Source of the DNA: Streptomyces pinistramenti
GTDB taxonomy: Bacteria; Actinomycetota; Actinomycetes; Streptomycetales; Streptomycetaceae
NCBI RefSeq assembly: GCF_020564935.1
Contig: NZ_JAJCXB010000007.1
Span: 62,001 to 126,000 of the forward strand
Reading direction: 5' to 3'
Length of the DNA: 64,000 nucleotides
The notes below the pieces were generated by a model that did not search any database, was not told where the DNA came from, and worked only from the letters and a program-made list of their open reading frames with translations. Below are positions 20,055-30,341 of this stretch, one piece after another (position 1 is the first letter of the stretch; the number at the start of each line of letters is the position of its first letter). The position numbers and the translations under genes were made by a program.

Positions 20055-21716
20055 ATGTCCGAGATGAACGCAGAAGGCCGCAGCAGGCTCGACCAGATGC
20101 CTGAGTGGAATGCGCTGAGCAAGCACCGCGAGCAGCTGGGGGAGGTGCAGCTGCGCGACCTGTTCGCCGAGGATCCGCAGCGCGCCGCGCGCCACACGCT
20201 CCAGGTGGGCGATCTGCATGTGGACTACTCCAAGCACCTGGTGACCGACGAGACGCTGCTGCTGTTGCGCGAGCTGGCCGCGTCGACCGGTGTGGCCGCC
20301 CTGCGGGACGCGATGTTCCACGGTAAGAAGATCAACATCACCGAGGACCGCGCGGTGCTGCACACCGCGCTGCGCGCCCCCGGCTCGGCGGTCGTCACCA
20401 CCGACGGCGAGAACGTCGTACCCGGTGTGCACGCCGTCCTGACGAAGATGGCGACCTTCGCCGACCGGGTGCGGTCCGGCGACTGGAAGGGCCACACCGG
20501 GCGGCGCATCAAGACCGTCGTCAACATCGGTATCGGCGGCTCGGATCTGGGCCCGGCGATGGCGTACGAGGCGCTGCGCGCCTACAGCCACCGGGACATG
20601 CAGTTCCGCTTCGTCTCCAACGTCGACGGCGCCGACCTGCATGAGGCCGTGCGCGACCTGGATCCCGCCGAGACGCTCTTCATCGTCGCCTCGAAGACCT
20701 TCACCACCATCGAGACGATCACCAACGCGACCTCGGCCCGCAACTGGCTGCTGACCGGCCTGAATGCCGGTGACGACGCGGTCGCCAAGCACTTCGTGGC
20801 GCTGTCGACCAACGCCGAGAAGGTGTCGGAGTTCGGCATCGACACCACCAACATGTTCGAGTTCTGGGACTGGGTCGGCGGCCGCTACTCGTACGACTCG
20901 GCGATCGGCCTGTCGCTGATGATCGCGATCGGCCCGGAGCACTTCCGCGAGATGCTGGCCGGCTTCCATCTCGTCGACGAGCACTTCCGCACGGCACCCG
21001 CCGAGGAGAACGTGCCGCTGCTGCTGGGTCTGCTCGGCATCTGGTACGGCAATTTCTTCGGCGCGCAGTCGCACGCCGTGCTGCCGTACAGCCATTACCT
21101 CTCCAAGTTCACCGCCTACCTCCAGCAGCTGGACATGGAGTCCAACGGCAAGTCCGTGGACCGCGACGGCAATCCGGTGCACTGGCAGACCGGGCCCGTG
21201 GTGTGGGGCACGCCGGGCACGAACGGCCAGCACGCCTACTACCAGCTGCTCCACCAGGGCACGAAGATGATCCCGGCCGACTTCATCGGCTTCGCCAGGC
21301 CGGTCGGCGATCTGGCGCCGGGCCTGGTTGCCCAGCACGACCTGCTGATGGCCAACCTCTTCGCGCAGGGCCAGGCGCTGGCCTTCGGCAAGACGCCCGA
21401 CGAGGTGCGTGCCGAGGGCGTGGCCGAGGAACTGGTGCCGCACAAGACGTTCCGCGGCAACCACCCCACGACCACGATCCTGGCCGATGAGCTGACCCCG
21501 TCCGTCCTGGGCCAGTTGATCGCCCTCTACGAGCACAAGGTGTTCGTCCAGGGAGCCGTCTGGAACATCGACTCCTTCGACCAGTGGGGCGTGGAGCTGG
21601 GCAAGGTCCTCGCCAAGCGCGTCGAGCCGGCGCTGGTGGACGGCGCAGACGTGCCGGGCCTGGACGCTTCGACGGCCGCCCTGGTCGCCAAGTACCGCGA
21701 GTTGCGCGGCCGCTGA
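20055..21716 (+). CDS. pgi: Glucose-6-phosphate isomerase
   Basis: Enzyme of 553 residues interconverting glucose 6-phosphate and fructose 6-phosphate. Motifs seen: phosphate loop [28 protein letters not shown], family signature [14 protein letters not shown], and the catalytic His region [14 protein letters not shown] 20055 (MSEMNAEG) has AGAAGG upstream; ATG 20064 is an alternative, and TTG 20016 is unlikely. It faces the pentose-phosphate operon across a very strong shared terminator, linking glycolysis and the oxidative pentose-phosphate branch at glucose 6-phosphate. Confidence 0.97.
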   Translation: MSEMNAEGRSRLDQMPEWNALSKHREQLGEVQLRDLFAEDPQRAARHTLQVGDLHVDYSKHLVTDETLLLLRELAASTGVAALRDAMFHGKKINITEDRAVLHTALRAPGSAVVTTDGENVVPGVHAVLTKMATFADRVRSGDWKGHTGRRIKTVVNIGIGGSDLGPAMAYEALRAYSHRDMQFRFVSNVDGADLHEAVRDLDPAETLFIVASKTFTTIETITNATSARNWLLTGLNAGDDAVAKHFVALSTNAEKVSEFGIDTTNMFEFWDWVGGRYSYDSAIGLSLMIAIGPEHFREMLAGFHLVDEHFRTAPAEENVPLLLGLLGIWYGNFFGAQSHAVLPYSHYLSKFTAYLQQLDMESNGKSVDRDGNPVHWQTGPVVWGTPGTNGQHAYYQLLHQGTKMIPADFIGFARPVGDLAPGLVAQHDLLMANLFAQGQALAFGKTPDEVRAEGVAEELVPHKTFRGNHPTTTILADELTPSVLGQLIALYEHKVFVQGAVWNIDSFDQWGVELGKVLAKRVEPALVDGADVPGLDASTAALVAKYRELRGR

Positions 21717-21736
21717 GCCGCCGGCCGGCTGTGCCG

Positions 21737-21790
21737 CCACGCCGAAGGGCCCCCGCACGGGCAGTACCGTGCGGGGGCCCTTCGGCGTGG
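21737..21790. terminator. Strong bidirectional terminator between pgi and pgl
   Basis: Perfect 24-bp arms (21737-21760 and 21767-21790) with a GCAGTA hexaloop, placed exactly between the two convergent stop codons. Confidence 0.93.
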
Positions 21791-21800
21791 AACCGGCAGG

Positions 21801-22583
21801 TCAGGCGGACGCCGGCGGATACAGGCCGCGCGGCAGCTGCGAAGCGGCCGCCTCGTCCAGCAGCCACAGTGTGCGGCTGCGGCCCCTGGCGCCCGCAGCC
21901 GGGGCCTGGATCTCCCCGGCGCCGGACAGTGCGATGGCCGCCGCCTGCGCTTTGTCCTCGCCCGCCGCGAGCAGCCAGACCTCCCGTGCCGCGCGGATCG
22001 CGGGCAGGGTCAGCGAGATGCGGGTGGGCGGCGGCTTGGGCGCGCCGTGCACACCGACCACCGTCCGCTCGCTCTCGCGTACGCCCGGCAGCTCGGGGAA
22101 GAGCGAGGCGACGTGGGTGTCCGGGCCGACTCCCAGCAGCAGGACGTCGAACGTCGGCACCGGACCGTGGTCCTCCGGGCCTGCGGCCGCGGCCAGTTCG
22201 GCGGCGTACGCCTCGGCCGCGGCGTCGGCGTCATTGCCGTACGGGCCGGCGGCCGGGGCCATGACGTGCACCCGCGCGGGGTCCAACGGGACGCTGTCCA
22301 GGAGGACTTCACGGGCCTGGGTGTGGTTGCGCTCCGGGTCGCCGTCCGGGAGGAACCGTTCGTCGCCCCACCACAGGTCGAGCCGTGCCCAGTCCACCGC
22401 GTCCCGGGCGGGGGCCTCGGCGAGGGCCGCGAGCAGCCCGTTGCCGTTGCGCCCGCCGGTCAGCACGACGGAGGCGGAGCCGCGGGCGGCCTGGGCGTCC
22501 ACGATCTTCGTGATCAGCCGGGCCGCCGCGGCCTGGGCCATCAGCTCCTTGTCGCGGTGGACGACGACCTGTGGAGCGCTCAC
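21801..22583 (-). CDS. pgl: 6-phosphogluconolactonase
   Basis: DevB-type enzyme of 260 residues hydrolysing 6-phosphogluconolactone to 6-phosphogluconate. Family motifs: VVLTGGRNGNGLLAAL, WWGDERFLPDGDPERN and LLLGVGPDTHVASLFP. The usual TGGR/GMG glycines and the active-site His in DTHVASLFP are kept. GTG start overlaps the opcA stop by 4 bp (GTGA). Last gene of tkt-tal-zwf-opcA-pgl. A longer upstream frame is antisense to opcA and is ignored. Confidence 0.95.
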   Translation of the reverse strand: MSAPQVVVHRDKELMAQAAAARLITKIVDAQAARGSASVVLTGGRNGNGLLAALAEAPARDAVDWARLDLWWGDERFLPDGDPERNHTQAREVLLDSVPLDPARVHVMAPAAGPYGNDADAAAEAYAAELAAAAGPEDHGPVPTFDVLLLGVGPDTHVASLFPELPGVRESERTVVGVHGAPKPPPTRISLTLPAIRAAREVWLLAAGEDKAQAAAIALSGAGEIQAPAAGARGRSRTLWLLDEAAASQLPRGLYPPASA

Positions 22584-23620
22584 TTGGCGGCTGCCTTCTT
22601 GGCGGGCGCCTTCTTGGCCGGCGCGGGCTTCGCCGGAGCACTCCCGGCGTCGTCGCCCGGCGCGGAGCCGGCCTCGGCGTCCGCCTTCGGGCCCGCGTCG
22701 CCGAGCCGGTCCACGCCGTACTTGAGCGCGGCCGCGAAGGTGTCGTCCGGGTCGAGCCTGCGCAGTTCCTCGGCGAGCAGTTCGGCGGTCTCCCGCCGCT
22801 TGAGCGCCACCGCGCGGTCGGGCTGGCCGCGCATCGACAGGGTGGCCAGCGAGCCGTCCGGGCGGTCCAGCACGATCGGGCCGCAGCTGGTTTCCAGCCG
22901 TACCGCGGTCAGGCCGGGGCCCGCCGACACGGTGCGGGTGACCGGGACGTTCAGCCGACTGGCGAGCCACATGCCGAGCAGCTCGCAGCTGGGGTTGAAC
23001 TCCTCGCCCTCGACCTCGGCCGATGTGACCTTGCACGGCACCTGGTCGAGCGCGGCCGCGACCATGGAGCGCCACGGTGTGATGCGGGTCCAGGACAGGT
23101 CCGTGTCGCCGGGGGTGTAGGTCTCGGCGCGGGCGGTCAACTCCCGGATGGGCTGCTCGGCGGAGTAGGCGTCGGTGACCCGGCGCTGGGCCAGCGAGCC
23201 GAGCGGGTCCTTGGCCGGGTCGAGCGGCGCGTTCACGGCCCACCAGACCACCACGGGGGCGTCCGGCAGCAGCAGCGGCAGCACCACGGACTGGGCGTGG
23301 TCGATCGCCTCGCCGTACAGCCGCAGCACGACCGTCTCGCCGGTGACCGCGTCCGCGCCGACCCGCACCTCGGCGTCCAGCCGGGCCTTGGCGCGGTCGC
23401 GCGGTGTCCGGCTGACCCGCTTGATGACCACGAGGGTCCGCGAGGGGTGCTCGCGGGACGCGTCGTTGGCCGCCTTGAGGGCGTCGTAGGCGTTCTCCTC
23501 GTCGGTGACGATGACGAGGGTGAGCACCATGCCGACGGCGGGGGTGCCGACGGCGCGACGGCCTTGGACCAGCGCCTTGTTGATCTTGCTGGCTGTGGTT
23601 TCCGTCAGATCGATCTTCAT
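22580..23620 (-). CDS. opcA: OpcA, glucose-6-phosphate dehydrogenase assembly protein
   Basis: Protein of 346 residues of the OpcA family, required for activity or redox control of glucose-6-phosphate dehydrogenase in actinobacteria and cyanobacteria. The family core is seen in VVVWWAVNAPLDP, RVTDAYSAEQPIREL and SWTRITPWRSMVAAALDQ. The last 20 or so residues are an Ala/Pro/Lys tail, similar in style to the uvrA tail in this window. ATG start overlaps the zwf stop (ATGA), giving coupled translation with its target enzyme. Confidence 0.94.
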   Translation of the reverse strand: MKIDLTETTASKINKALVQGRRAVGTPAVGMVLTLVIVTDEENAYDALKAANDASREHPSRTLVVIKRVSRTPRDRAKARLDAEVRVGADAVTGETVVLRLYGEAIDHAQSVVLPLLLPDAPVVVWWAVNAPLDPAKDPLGSLAQRRVTDAYSAEQPIRELTARAETYTPGDTDLSWTRITPWRSMVAAALDQVPCKVTSAEVEGEEFNPSCELLGMWLASRLNVPVTRTVSAGPGLTAVRLETSCGPIVLDRPDGSLATLSMRGQPDRAVALKRRETAELLAEELRRLDPDDTFAAALKYGVDRLGDAGPKADAEAGSAPGDDAGSAPAKPAPAKKAPAKKAAAK

Positions 23621-25140
23621 GGGCGACGCCAGCTCCGTCCGTCTCGTGCGAGCATTTCGTCCGCCTCGGTGGGGCCCCAGGTGCCGGCCGGGTACTGCGC
23701 CGGCTTGCCGTTGCGCTCCCAGTACTCCTCGATCGGGTCGAGGATCCGCCAGGACCGCTCGACCTCTTCCAGTCGCGGGAAGAGGTTGGCGTCGCCCAGC
23801 AGGACGTCCAGGATCAGCCGCTCGTACGCCTCGGGGCTGGACTCCGTGAAGGATTCGCCGTACGCGAAGTCCATCGAGACGTCCCGTACCTCCATGGAGG
23901 TGCCGGGCACCTTCGAGCCGAAGCGGACCGTCACGCCCTCGTCCGGCTGCACCCGGATGACCAGGGCGTTCTGCCCCAGCTCTTCCGTGGCGGTGTGGTC
24001 GAAGGGGGAGTGCGGGGCGCGCTGGAAGACCACCGCGATCTCGGTGACCCGGCGGCCCAGGCGCTTGCCCGTCCGCAGATAGAACGGGACACCGGCCCAG
24101 CGGCGGTTGTCGATCGACAGCTTGATCGCGGCGTAGGTGTCGGTCTTCGACTTGGGGTCGATGCCGTCTTCCTGGAGGTAGCCGACGGCCTTCTCGCCGC
24201 CCTGCCAGCCCGCCGCGTACTGCGCGCGGACGGTCTCCTTGCCGAGGTCCTTGGGCAGCCGGACCGCGCCCAGCACCTTGGTCTTCTCCGCGACCAGCGC
24301 GTCCGCCTCGAAGGAGGCGGGCTCCTCCATGGCGGTCAGTGCGAGCAGCTGGAGGAGGTGGTTCTGGATGACGTCGCGCGCCGCGCCGATGCCGTCGTAG
24401 TAGCCGGCCCGGCCGCCGATGCCGATGTCCTCGGCCATCGTGATCTGCACGTGGTCGACGTACGAGCGGTTCCAGATCGGCTCGAACATCGTGTTGGCGA
24501 AGCGCAGCGCCAGGATGTTCTGGACCGTCTCCTTGCCCAGGTAGTGGTCGATCCGGAAGACCTCTTCCGGCGGGAAGACCTCGTGGACGACCTTGTTGAG
24601 CTCCTGTGCGCTCTCCAGGTCGTGGCCGAAGGGCTTCTCGATGACCGCGCGCCGCCAGGAGTCCTCCTTCTGGTCGGCCAGCCCGTGCTTCTTGAGCTGC
24701 TGGACGACCTTGGGGAAGAACTTGGGCGGTACGGACAGGTAGAAGGCGAAGTTGCCGCCGGTGCCCTGGGCCTTGTCCAGTTCCTGGATGGTGTCCTTGA
24801 GCGTCTCGAAGGCTTCGTCGTCGTCGAAGTCTCCCTGGACGAAACGCATGCCCTGGATGAGCTGCTGCCAGACCTCCTCGCGGAAGGGGGTGCGCGCGTG
24901 CTGTTTGACCGCGTCGTGCACCACCTGCGCGAAGTCCTCGTCCTGCCACTCGCGGCGGGCGAACCCGATGAGCGAGAAGCCCGGCGGCAGCAGCCCCCGG
25001 TTGGCGAGGTCATAGACCGCGGGCATCAGCTTTTTACGTGACAAATCGCCCGTGACGCCGAAGATGACCAGGCCGGACGGCCCCGCGATACGCGGGAGCC
25101 GCCGGTCCTGGGCGTCACGCAGCGGATTGCTGCTGGACAC
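23617..25140 (-). CDS. zwf: Glucose-6-phosphate 1-dehydrogenase
   Basis: NADP-dependent first enzyme of the oxidative pentose-phosphate pathway, 507 residues. Rossmann motif FGVTGDLSRKK and the active-site signature RIDHYLGKETV are intact. The GTG start lies 7 bp after the tal stop, with GGAGGG ten bases upstream; no better start exists. The 3' end overlaps opcA by 4 bp. Confidence 0.97.
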   Translation of the reverse strand: MSSSNPLRDAQDRRLPRIAGPSGLVIFGVTGDLSRKKLMPAVYDLANRGLLPPGFSLIGFARREWQDEDFAQVVHDAVKQHARTPFREEVWQQLIQGMRFVQGDFDDDEAFETLKDTIQELDKAQGTGGNFAFYLSVPPKFFPKVVQQLKKHGLADQKEDSWRRAVIEKPFGHDLESAQELNKVVHEVFPPEEVFRIDHYLGKETVQNILALRFANTMFEPIWNRSYVDHVQITMAEDIGIGGRAGYYDGIGAARDVIQNHLLQLLALTAMEEPASFEADALVAEKTKVLGAVRLPKDLGKETVRAQYAAGWQGGEKAVGYLQEDGIDPKSKTDTYAAIKLSIDNRRWAGVPFYLRTGKRLGRRVTEIAVVFQRAPHSPFDHTATEELGQNALVIRVQPDEGVTVRFGSKVPGTSMEVRDVSMDFAYGESFTESSPEAYERLILDVLLGDANLFPRLEEVERSWRILDPIEEYWERNGKPAQYPAGTWGPTEADEMLARDGRSWRRP

Positions 25141-25146
25141 AGTGGG

Positions 25147-26265
25147 TCAGCCCTCCGACGGGGCGAGGCGCTTGAGCTCCGCCTCGGTGGACTTGAGCAG
25201 GTCGTTCCAGGACGCCTCGAACTTCTCCACGCCCTCGTCCTCCAGGAGCTGCACGACGTCGTCGTACGAGATCCCGAGTGCGCCGATCGCGTCGAGGTCG
25301 GCCTGAGCCTGCTCGTACGTGCCGTGCACGGTGTCGCCGGTGATCCGGCCGTGGTCGCCGGTGGCCACCAGGGTCGCCTCCGGCATGGTGTTGACGGTGC
25401 CCGGGGCGACCAGCTCGTCGACGTACAGGGTGTCCTTGTACGCCGGGTCCTTGACGCCGGTCGAGGCCCACAGCGGACGCTGCTTGTTGGCCCGGGCCTT
25501 GTCGAGGGCCGCCCAGCGCTCGGAGGAGAAGACCTCCTCGTACGCCTGGTAGGCGAGGCGGGCGTTGGCCAGTGCGGCCTTGCCCTTGAGCGCCTTGGCC
25601 TCGTCCGTGCCCAGCTTCTCCAGGCGCTTGTCGATCTCGGCGTCCACCCGGGACACGAAGAACGAGGCGACCGAGTGGATCTTGGCCAGGTCCAGCCCTG
25701 CGGCCTTGGCCTTCTCCAGGCCCGCGAGGTAGGCGTCCATGACCTCGCGGTAGCGCTCCAGCGAGAAGATCAGCGTGACGTTGACGCTGATGCCCTTGCC
25801 GATGACCTCGGTGATCGCCGGCAGGCCCGCCTTGGTCGCCGGGATCTTGATCAGGGTGTTGGGGCGGTCGACCAGCCACGCCAGCTGCTTGGCCTCGGCG
25901 ATCGTCGGCGTGGTGTGGTGCGCGAGCCGCGGGTCGACCTCGATGGAGACCCGGCCGTCCTGGCCGCCGGTGGCGTCGAAGACCGGCCGCAGGATGTCGG
26001 CGGCGTCGCGGACGTCCGCCGTCGTGATCATGCGGATGGCTTCCTCGACGGTGACCTTGCGCGCCGCCAGGTCGGAGACCTGCTGGTCGTAGCCGTGGCC
26101 GTCCGAGATGGCCTTCTGGAAGATCGACGGGTTGGTGGTGACACCGACGACGTGCTGCTGGTCGATCAGCTCGGCGAGGTTGCCGGACGTGATGCGCTGG
26201 CGCGACAGGTCGTCCAGCCAGATCGCGACGCCTTCGTCGGAGAGGCGCTTGAGTGCGTCTGTCAT
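25147..26265 (-). CDS. tal: Transaldolase
   Basis: Actinobacterial-type transaldolase of 372 residues moving a dihydroxyacetone unit between sugar phosphates. The Schiff-base Lys lies in [11 protein letters not shown], and the N-terminal signature [13 protein letters not shown] is present. ATG start with GGAG about 11 bp upstream. It sits 34 bp after tkt and 7 bp before zwf in the same operon. Confidence 0.97.
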   Translation of the reverse strand: MTDALKRLSDEGVAIWLDDLSRQRITSGNLAELIDQQHVVGVTTNPSIFQKAISDGHGYDQQVSDLAARKVTVEEAIRMITTADVRDAADILRPVFDATGGQDGRVSIEVDPRLAHHTTPTIAEAKQLAWLVDRPNTLIKIPATKAGLPAITEVIGKGISVNVTLIFSLERYREVMDAYLAGLEKAKAAGLDLAKIHSVASFFVSRVDAEIDKRLEKLGTDEAKALKGKAALANARLAYQAYEEVFSSERWAALDKARANKQRPLWASTGVKDPAYKDTLYVDELVAPGTVNTMPEATLVATGDHGRITGDTVHGTYEQAQADLDAIGALGISYDDVVQLLEDEGVEKFEASWNDLLKSTEAELKRLAPSEG

Positions 26266-26299
26266 GGGGATTGCATCTCCTACTAGTCGTATACGGGCG

Positions 26300-28387
26300 T
26301 CAGCGCGCGGCGGCTTCGAGCGATTCCCGGGCGGCGGCCGTGACCGCGTCGGCGGTGAAGCCGAACTCGCGGAAGAGGACCTTCGCATCGGCCGAGGCAC
26401 CGAAGTGCTCCAGGGACACGATGCGCCCGGCGTCGCCGACGAAGCGGTGCCAGGTCAGGCCGATGCCGGCTTCGACGGCGACACGGGCCTTGACGGACGG
26501 GGGAAGCACGCTGTCGCGGTAGTCCTGGTCCTGCGCGTCGAACCACTCGACGCAGGGCATCGACACGACGCGGGTCGGGACGCCTGCGGCCTGCAGCTGC
26601 TCACGCGCCTCGACGGCGAGCTGCACCTCGGAACCGGTGCCGATCAGCACGACCTCCGGCACGCCGCCCTCGGCCTCGAACAGCACGTAGCCGCCCTTGG
26701 CCGCGTCCTCGTTCGCCGCGTACGTCGGAACGCCCTGACGGGTCAGCGCGAGGCCGTGCGGGGCGCCCACGCCGAATTCCTTGGTGTAGCGCTTGAGGAT
26801 CTCGCGCCACGCGATGGCGGTCTCGTTGGCGTCGGCCGGGCGCACGACGTTGAGGCCCGGGATGGCGCGCAGCGAGGCCAGGTGCTCGACCGGCTGGTGG
26901 GTCGGGCCGTCCTCGCCCAGGCCGATGGAGTCGTGCGTCCACACGTACGTCACCGGCAGGTGCATCAGCGCGGACAGCCGGACGGCGTTGCGCATGTAGT
27001 CGGAGAACACCAGGAAGGTGCCGCCGTAGATGCGGGTGTTGCCGTGCAGCGCGATGCCGTTCATCTCCGCGGCCATGGAGTGCTCGCGGATGCCGAAGTG
27101 GATCGTGCGGCCGTACGGGTCGGCGCCGGGCAGCGGGTTGCCCTCGGGGAGGAACGACGACGTCTTGTCGATCGTGGTGTTGTTCGAGCCCGCGAGGTCG
27201 GCTGAGCCGCCCCACAGCTCGGGGATGACCCCGCCCAGCGCGGCCAGCACCTTGCCGGAAGCGGCGCGGGTGGCGACGGCCTTGCCGGTCTCGAACGCCG
27301 GGAGGTGGTCCTCCCAGCCGTCCGGCAGCTCGCCCGCGGCGATGCGGTCGAACGAGGCGGCGCGCTCGGGGTTGGCGGTCCGCCAGGCGGCGAACGACTT
27401 CTCCCACCCGGCCTTGGCCTCCCGGCCGCGGTCGAGCGCCTCACGGGTGTGCGCGAGAACCTCGGGGGAGACCTCGAAGTTCTGCTCGGGGTCGAAGCCC
27501 AGCACGCGCTTGGTGGCGGCGACCTCGTCGGCACCCAGCGCCGAGCCGTGTGCGGCCTCGGTGTTCTGGGCGGTCGGGGCCGGCCAGGCGATGATCGAGC
27601 GGGCCGCGATGAACGACGGGCGCCCGGTCTCGGCCTTGGCGGCCTCCAGGGCCCTGGCGAGACCCGCCGGGTCCAGGTCGCCGTTGGGCAGCTGCTCGAC
27701 GCGCTGGACGTGCCAGCCGTACGCCTCGTAGCGCTTGAGGGTGTCCTCGGAGACCGCGGTCTCGGTGTCGCCCTCGATCGAGATGTGGTTGTCGTCCCAC
27801 AGCAGGACGAGGTTGCCGAGCTTCTGGTGGCCCGCGAGCGACGACGCCTCGGCGGAGATGCCCTCCTGGAGGCAGCCGTCACCGGCGATGACCCAGATGG
27901 TGTGGTCGAACGGGGAGGTGCCCGCCGCGGCCTCGGGGTCGAACAGGCCGCGCTCGTAGCGGGCGGCCATGGCCATGCCCACGGCGTTGGCGACACCCTG
28001 GCCCAGCGGCCCCGTGGTGGTCTCCACGCCGGTGGTGTGGCCGTACTCCGGGTGCCCGGGGGTCTTGGAGCCCCAGGTGCGGAACGCCTTGAGGTCGTCC
28101 AGCTGGAGGCCGTAGCCGGCCAGGAAGAGCTGGATGTAGAGGGTCAGGCTGGAGTGTCCGGCGGAGAGCACGAACCGGTCGCGGCCGGTCCACTCCGCGT
28201 CGGCCGGGTCGTGGCGCATCAGCTTCTGGAAGAGAAGATAGGCGGCCGGAGCCAGGCTCATGGCCGTACCCGGATGGCCGTTACCGACCTTCTGCACGGA
28301 ATCCATGGCCAGGACACGGACGGTATCCACGGCCCGCTGATCCAGTTCGGTCCACTCGAAATCTGTGGTGGTCGGCTTGGTGCTCAC
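26300..28387 (-). CDS. tkt: Transketolase
   Basis: Thiamine-diphosphate enzyme of 695 residues transferring two-carbon ketol units in the pentose-phosphate cycle. Seen are the substrate/TPP segment [12 protein letters not shown], the TPP-binding motif [13 protein letters not shown] ... [11 protein letters not shown], and the pyrimidine-domain Glu in [21 protein letters not shown] start; the nearest GAGGAG is rather far (about 15 bp). First gene of the five-gene operon; its promoter must lie in the 431-bp gap shared with ctaB. Confidence 0.97.
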   Translation of the reverse strand: MSTKPTTTDFEWTELDQRAVDTVRVLAMDSVQKVGNGHPGTAMSLAPAAYLLFQKLMRHDPADAEWTGRDRFVLSAGHSSLTLYIQLFLAGYGLQLDDLKAFRTWGSKTPGHPEYGHTTGVETTTGPLGQGVANAVGMAMAARYERGLFDPEAAAGTSPFDHTIWVIAGDGCLQEGISAEASSLAGHQKLGNLVLLWDDNHISIEGDTETAVSEDTLKRYEAYGWHVQRVEQLPNGDLDPAGLARALEAAKAETGRPSFIAARSIIAWPAPTAQNTEAAHGSALGADEVAATKRVLGFDPEQNFEVSPEVLAHTREALDRGREAKAGWEKSFAAWRTANPERAASFDRIAAGELPDGWEDHLPAFETGKAVATRAASGKVLAALGGVIPELWGGSADLAGSNNTTIDKTSSFLPEGNPLPGADPYGRTIHFGIREHSMAAEMNGIALHGNTRIYGGTFLVFSDYMRNAVRLSALMHLPVTYVWTHDSIGLGEDGPTHQPVEHLASLRAIPGLNVVRPADANETAIAWREILKRYTKEFGVGAPHGLALTRQGVPTYAANEDAAKGGYVLFEAEGGVPEVVLIGTGSEVQLAVEAREQLQAAGVPTRVVSMPCVEWFDAQDQDYRDSVLPPSVKARVAVEAGIGLTWHRFVGDAGRIVSLEHFGASADAKVLFREFGFTADAVTAAARESLEAAAR

Positions 28388-28818
28388 CCTGAGTCAGGGC
28401 TCCTCTCCACATGTCGAATGCCGCGGACGGTATGTCCGCCAGGCGGTGTCGAGCCTACCCCCGCTGGTGCGTGCGTCTTTTCGACTCGGAGTCGATGGCG
28501 TAACCCCGCGGGGACTCGTCGCTTCGGGCAACCGAAACGGCATCTCCGGCATTCCCGCTCCTGCCGGGCGCACCCACGCCACCAGACTGCCGGGCATGGT
28601 GTGCCTTCGCCTCTTGAACGGCGTGCGAACGGTGTGGGAAAGAGCGGCCCGTGCGCGTGGGGGCCGGAGGGTCAACACGAGCCGACCCCCACGAAGATCG
28701 CGCTATGGCCAACGTCTAAAGTGGCGTGGTACGCGCAAGCTTCACGGCCGTCGGCCGGATGTGCTTGCTGGCCTTATCTCCGCGGCAGAAGCCGCAGATG
28801 TTACTTCCAGGGGTGTGC
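28388..28818. promoter_or_regulatory. Divergent tkt / ctaB control region
   Basis: This gap of about 430 bp holds no convincing gene. It contains a 15-bp palindrome at 28481-28495 (TCGACTC, G, GAGTCGA) and A/T-richer patches, e.g. GTCTAAAGT near 28713 which could supply a -10 box for ctaB. I could not assign -35/-10 pairs on either strand with confidence. Confidence 0.4.
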
Positions 28819-29775
28819 GTGACGGCCGTCGAATCCCGTCCTGCGGGGGCGCTCTCTCAGAGCCCCGGGAGTCCGAATCCCGGTCACCGGCCGCTCGGGG
28901 CCCGCGTCAAGGCGTTCGTATCGCTGACGAAGCCGCGGGTCATCGAGTTGCTGCTGATGACCACGGTGCCGGTGATGTTCCTGGCCGCCAAGGGGGTTCC
29001 GGACCTCTGGCTGGTGCTGGAGACCTGTATCGGCGGTTATCTCTCCGCCGGCGGCGCCGCGGCCTACAACATGTGGTTCGACCGCGACATCGACGCGCTG
29101 ATGGACCGCACCGCGCAGCGCCCGCTGGTCACCGGCATGGTCTCGCCGCGGGAATGCCTGGTCTTCGCGACCGCCCTCGCGGTGGGCTCCACCGCCTGGT
29201 TCTGGTTCCTGGTCAATCCGCTGTCGGCGATGCTCTCGCTCGGCGCGCTGCTTTTCTACGTCGTCGTCTACACGATGATCCTCAAGCGGCGTACCACGCA
29301 GAACATCGTCTGGGGCGGTATCGCGGGCTGCATGCCGGTCTTCATCGGCTGGTCATCGGTGACCAACTCCGTCTCCTGGGCCTCGTTCGTCCTCTTCCTC
29401 GTCATCTTCTTCTGGACGCCGCCGCATTACTGGCCGCTGTCGATGAAGGTCAAGGAGGACTACGCGCGGGTCGGCGTGCCGATGCTGCCGGCCGTCGCGG
29501 GCAACAAGGTCGTCGCACGCCAGATCGTCGCCTACAGCTGGGTGATGGTCGCCGTCTCGCTGCTGCTCCAGCCACTGGGCTACACCGGCTGGTTCTACAC
29601 CGCCGTCGCTGCGCTCTGCGGTGCCTTCTGGCTCAAGGAGGCGCACGGGCTGCAGTCCCGCGCCAAGGCCGGCATCACGGGGCCGAAGCTCAAGGAGATG
29701 CGGCTGTTCCACTGGTCCATCACCTATGTGTCGCTGCTGTTCGTCGCGGTCGCGGTGGACCCCTTCCTGCGCTGA
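28819..29775 (+). CDS. ctaB: Protoheme IX farnesyltransferase (heme O synthase)
   Basis: UbiA-superfamily membrane enzyme of 318 residues that adds the farnesyl group to heme B for cytochrome oxidase. The prenyl-diphosphate motif [15 protein letters not shown] (DxxxD) and the second Asp/Lys-rich loop are present, and 8-9 membrane helices can be followed. Of several GTG codons, 28819 has AGGGG five bases upstream; 28813 is two codons earlier. ctaA lies 1.6 kb downstream on the other strand, so both heme A synthesis steps are local. Confidence 0.95.
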   Translation: MTAVESRPAGALSQSPGSPNPGHRPLGARVKAFVSLTKPRVIELLLMTTVPVMFLAAKGVPDLWLVLETCIGGYLSAGGAAAYNMWFDRDIDALMDRTAQRPLVTGMVSPRECLVFATALAVGSTAWFWFLVNPLSAMLSLGALLFYVVVYTMILKRRTTQNIVWGGIAGCMPVFIGWSSVTNSVSWASFVLFLVIFFWTPPHYWPLSMKVKEDYARVGVPMLPAVAGNKVVARQIVAYSWVMVAVSLLLQPLGYTGWFYTAVAALCGAFWLKEAHGLQSRAKAGITGPKLKEMRLFHWSITYVSLLFVAVAVDPFLR

Positions 29776-29855
29776 CACCTCCGGTCCTCGTCCCTCCTCT
29801 GCCAGTGGGCGGGATCACCCGTACACATGGGCGTACCGGCGGGTAGCATCCCTGT

Positions 29856-30230
29856 ATGGCAGACACCAAGCAGGCGGATGAGCAGCCGGCGGCCGAGACG
29901 CGGGCCGGCTCGGCGGACAAGCGGGCCGCCCGGCACACGGCCAGGCTCGCCAAGGAGATCCGGGCCTTCGCGGCCACGCACGGCGGCAGCGCCGAGGGCC
30001 AGCTCGCGCACATCGGCCGCGGCCGCATCCGCGTCGCCCTCGTGGGGGCCAACGGCGAGTGGGGCAATCTCGTCGCCGACTCCTTCGACTCGGCCAAGGA
30101 CGCCGCCGCCCAGGCGGGCCTCGCGCTCCAGGACGATTTCGACGGAGACCTCGCGGCCAAGGTGCGCACCGGCCGCTACGAGTGGTCCCGGATGGCGGGT
30201 ATCCAGGTGGGCGGCCCGGCCAACGACTGA
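29856..30230 (+). CDS. Conserved hypothetical protein next to ctaB
   Basis: Soluble protein of 124 residues, no family recognised. The N-terminal 30 residues are charged and probably disordered (DTKQADEQPAAETRAG). The rest looks like one small alpha/beta domain: ARLAKEIRAFAATHGGS, GRIRVALVGANGEWGNLVADSF, DAAAQAGLALQDDFDGDLAAKV. No signal or membrane segment. The coding bias matches the neighbours. It lies between ctaB and the amidohydrolase-like gene on the same strand. Confidence 0.75.
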   Translation: MADTKQADEQPAAETRAGSADKRAARHTARLAKEIRAFAATHGGSAEGQLAHIGRGRIRVALVGANGEWGNLVADSFDSAKDAAAQAGLALQDDFDGDLAAKVRTGRYEWSRMAGIQVGGPAND

Positions 30231-30241
30231 GCCCGGCGCCG

Positions 30242-30261
30242 GCGCCCCCGCTCCGGGGCGC
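30242..30261 (+). terminator. Hairpin after the ctaB-adjacent hypothetical gene
   Basis: GCGCCCC (30242-30248) and GGGGCGC (30255-30261) around a 6-nt loop, 12 bp after the stop. Confidence 0.5.
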
Positions 30262-30341
30262 GCCGGTTCCCGGCCGCCTTCCGTTGAGTCCACCGGGTGC
30301 GGGCCGTGTCACGCCCGGTGGTTCCGGGGCAGGAGAAGCGG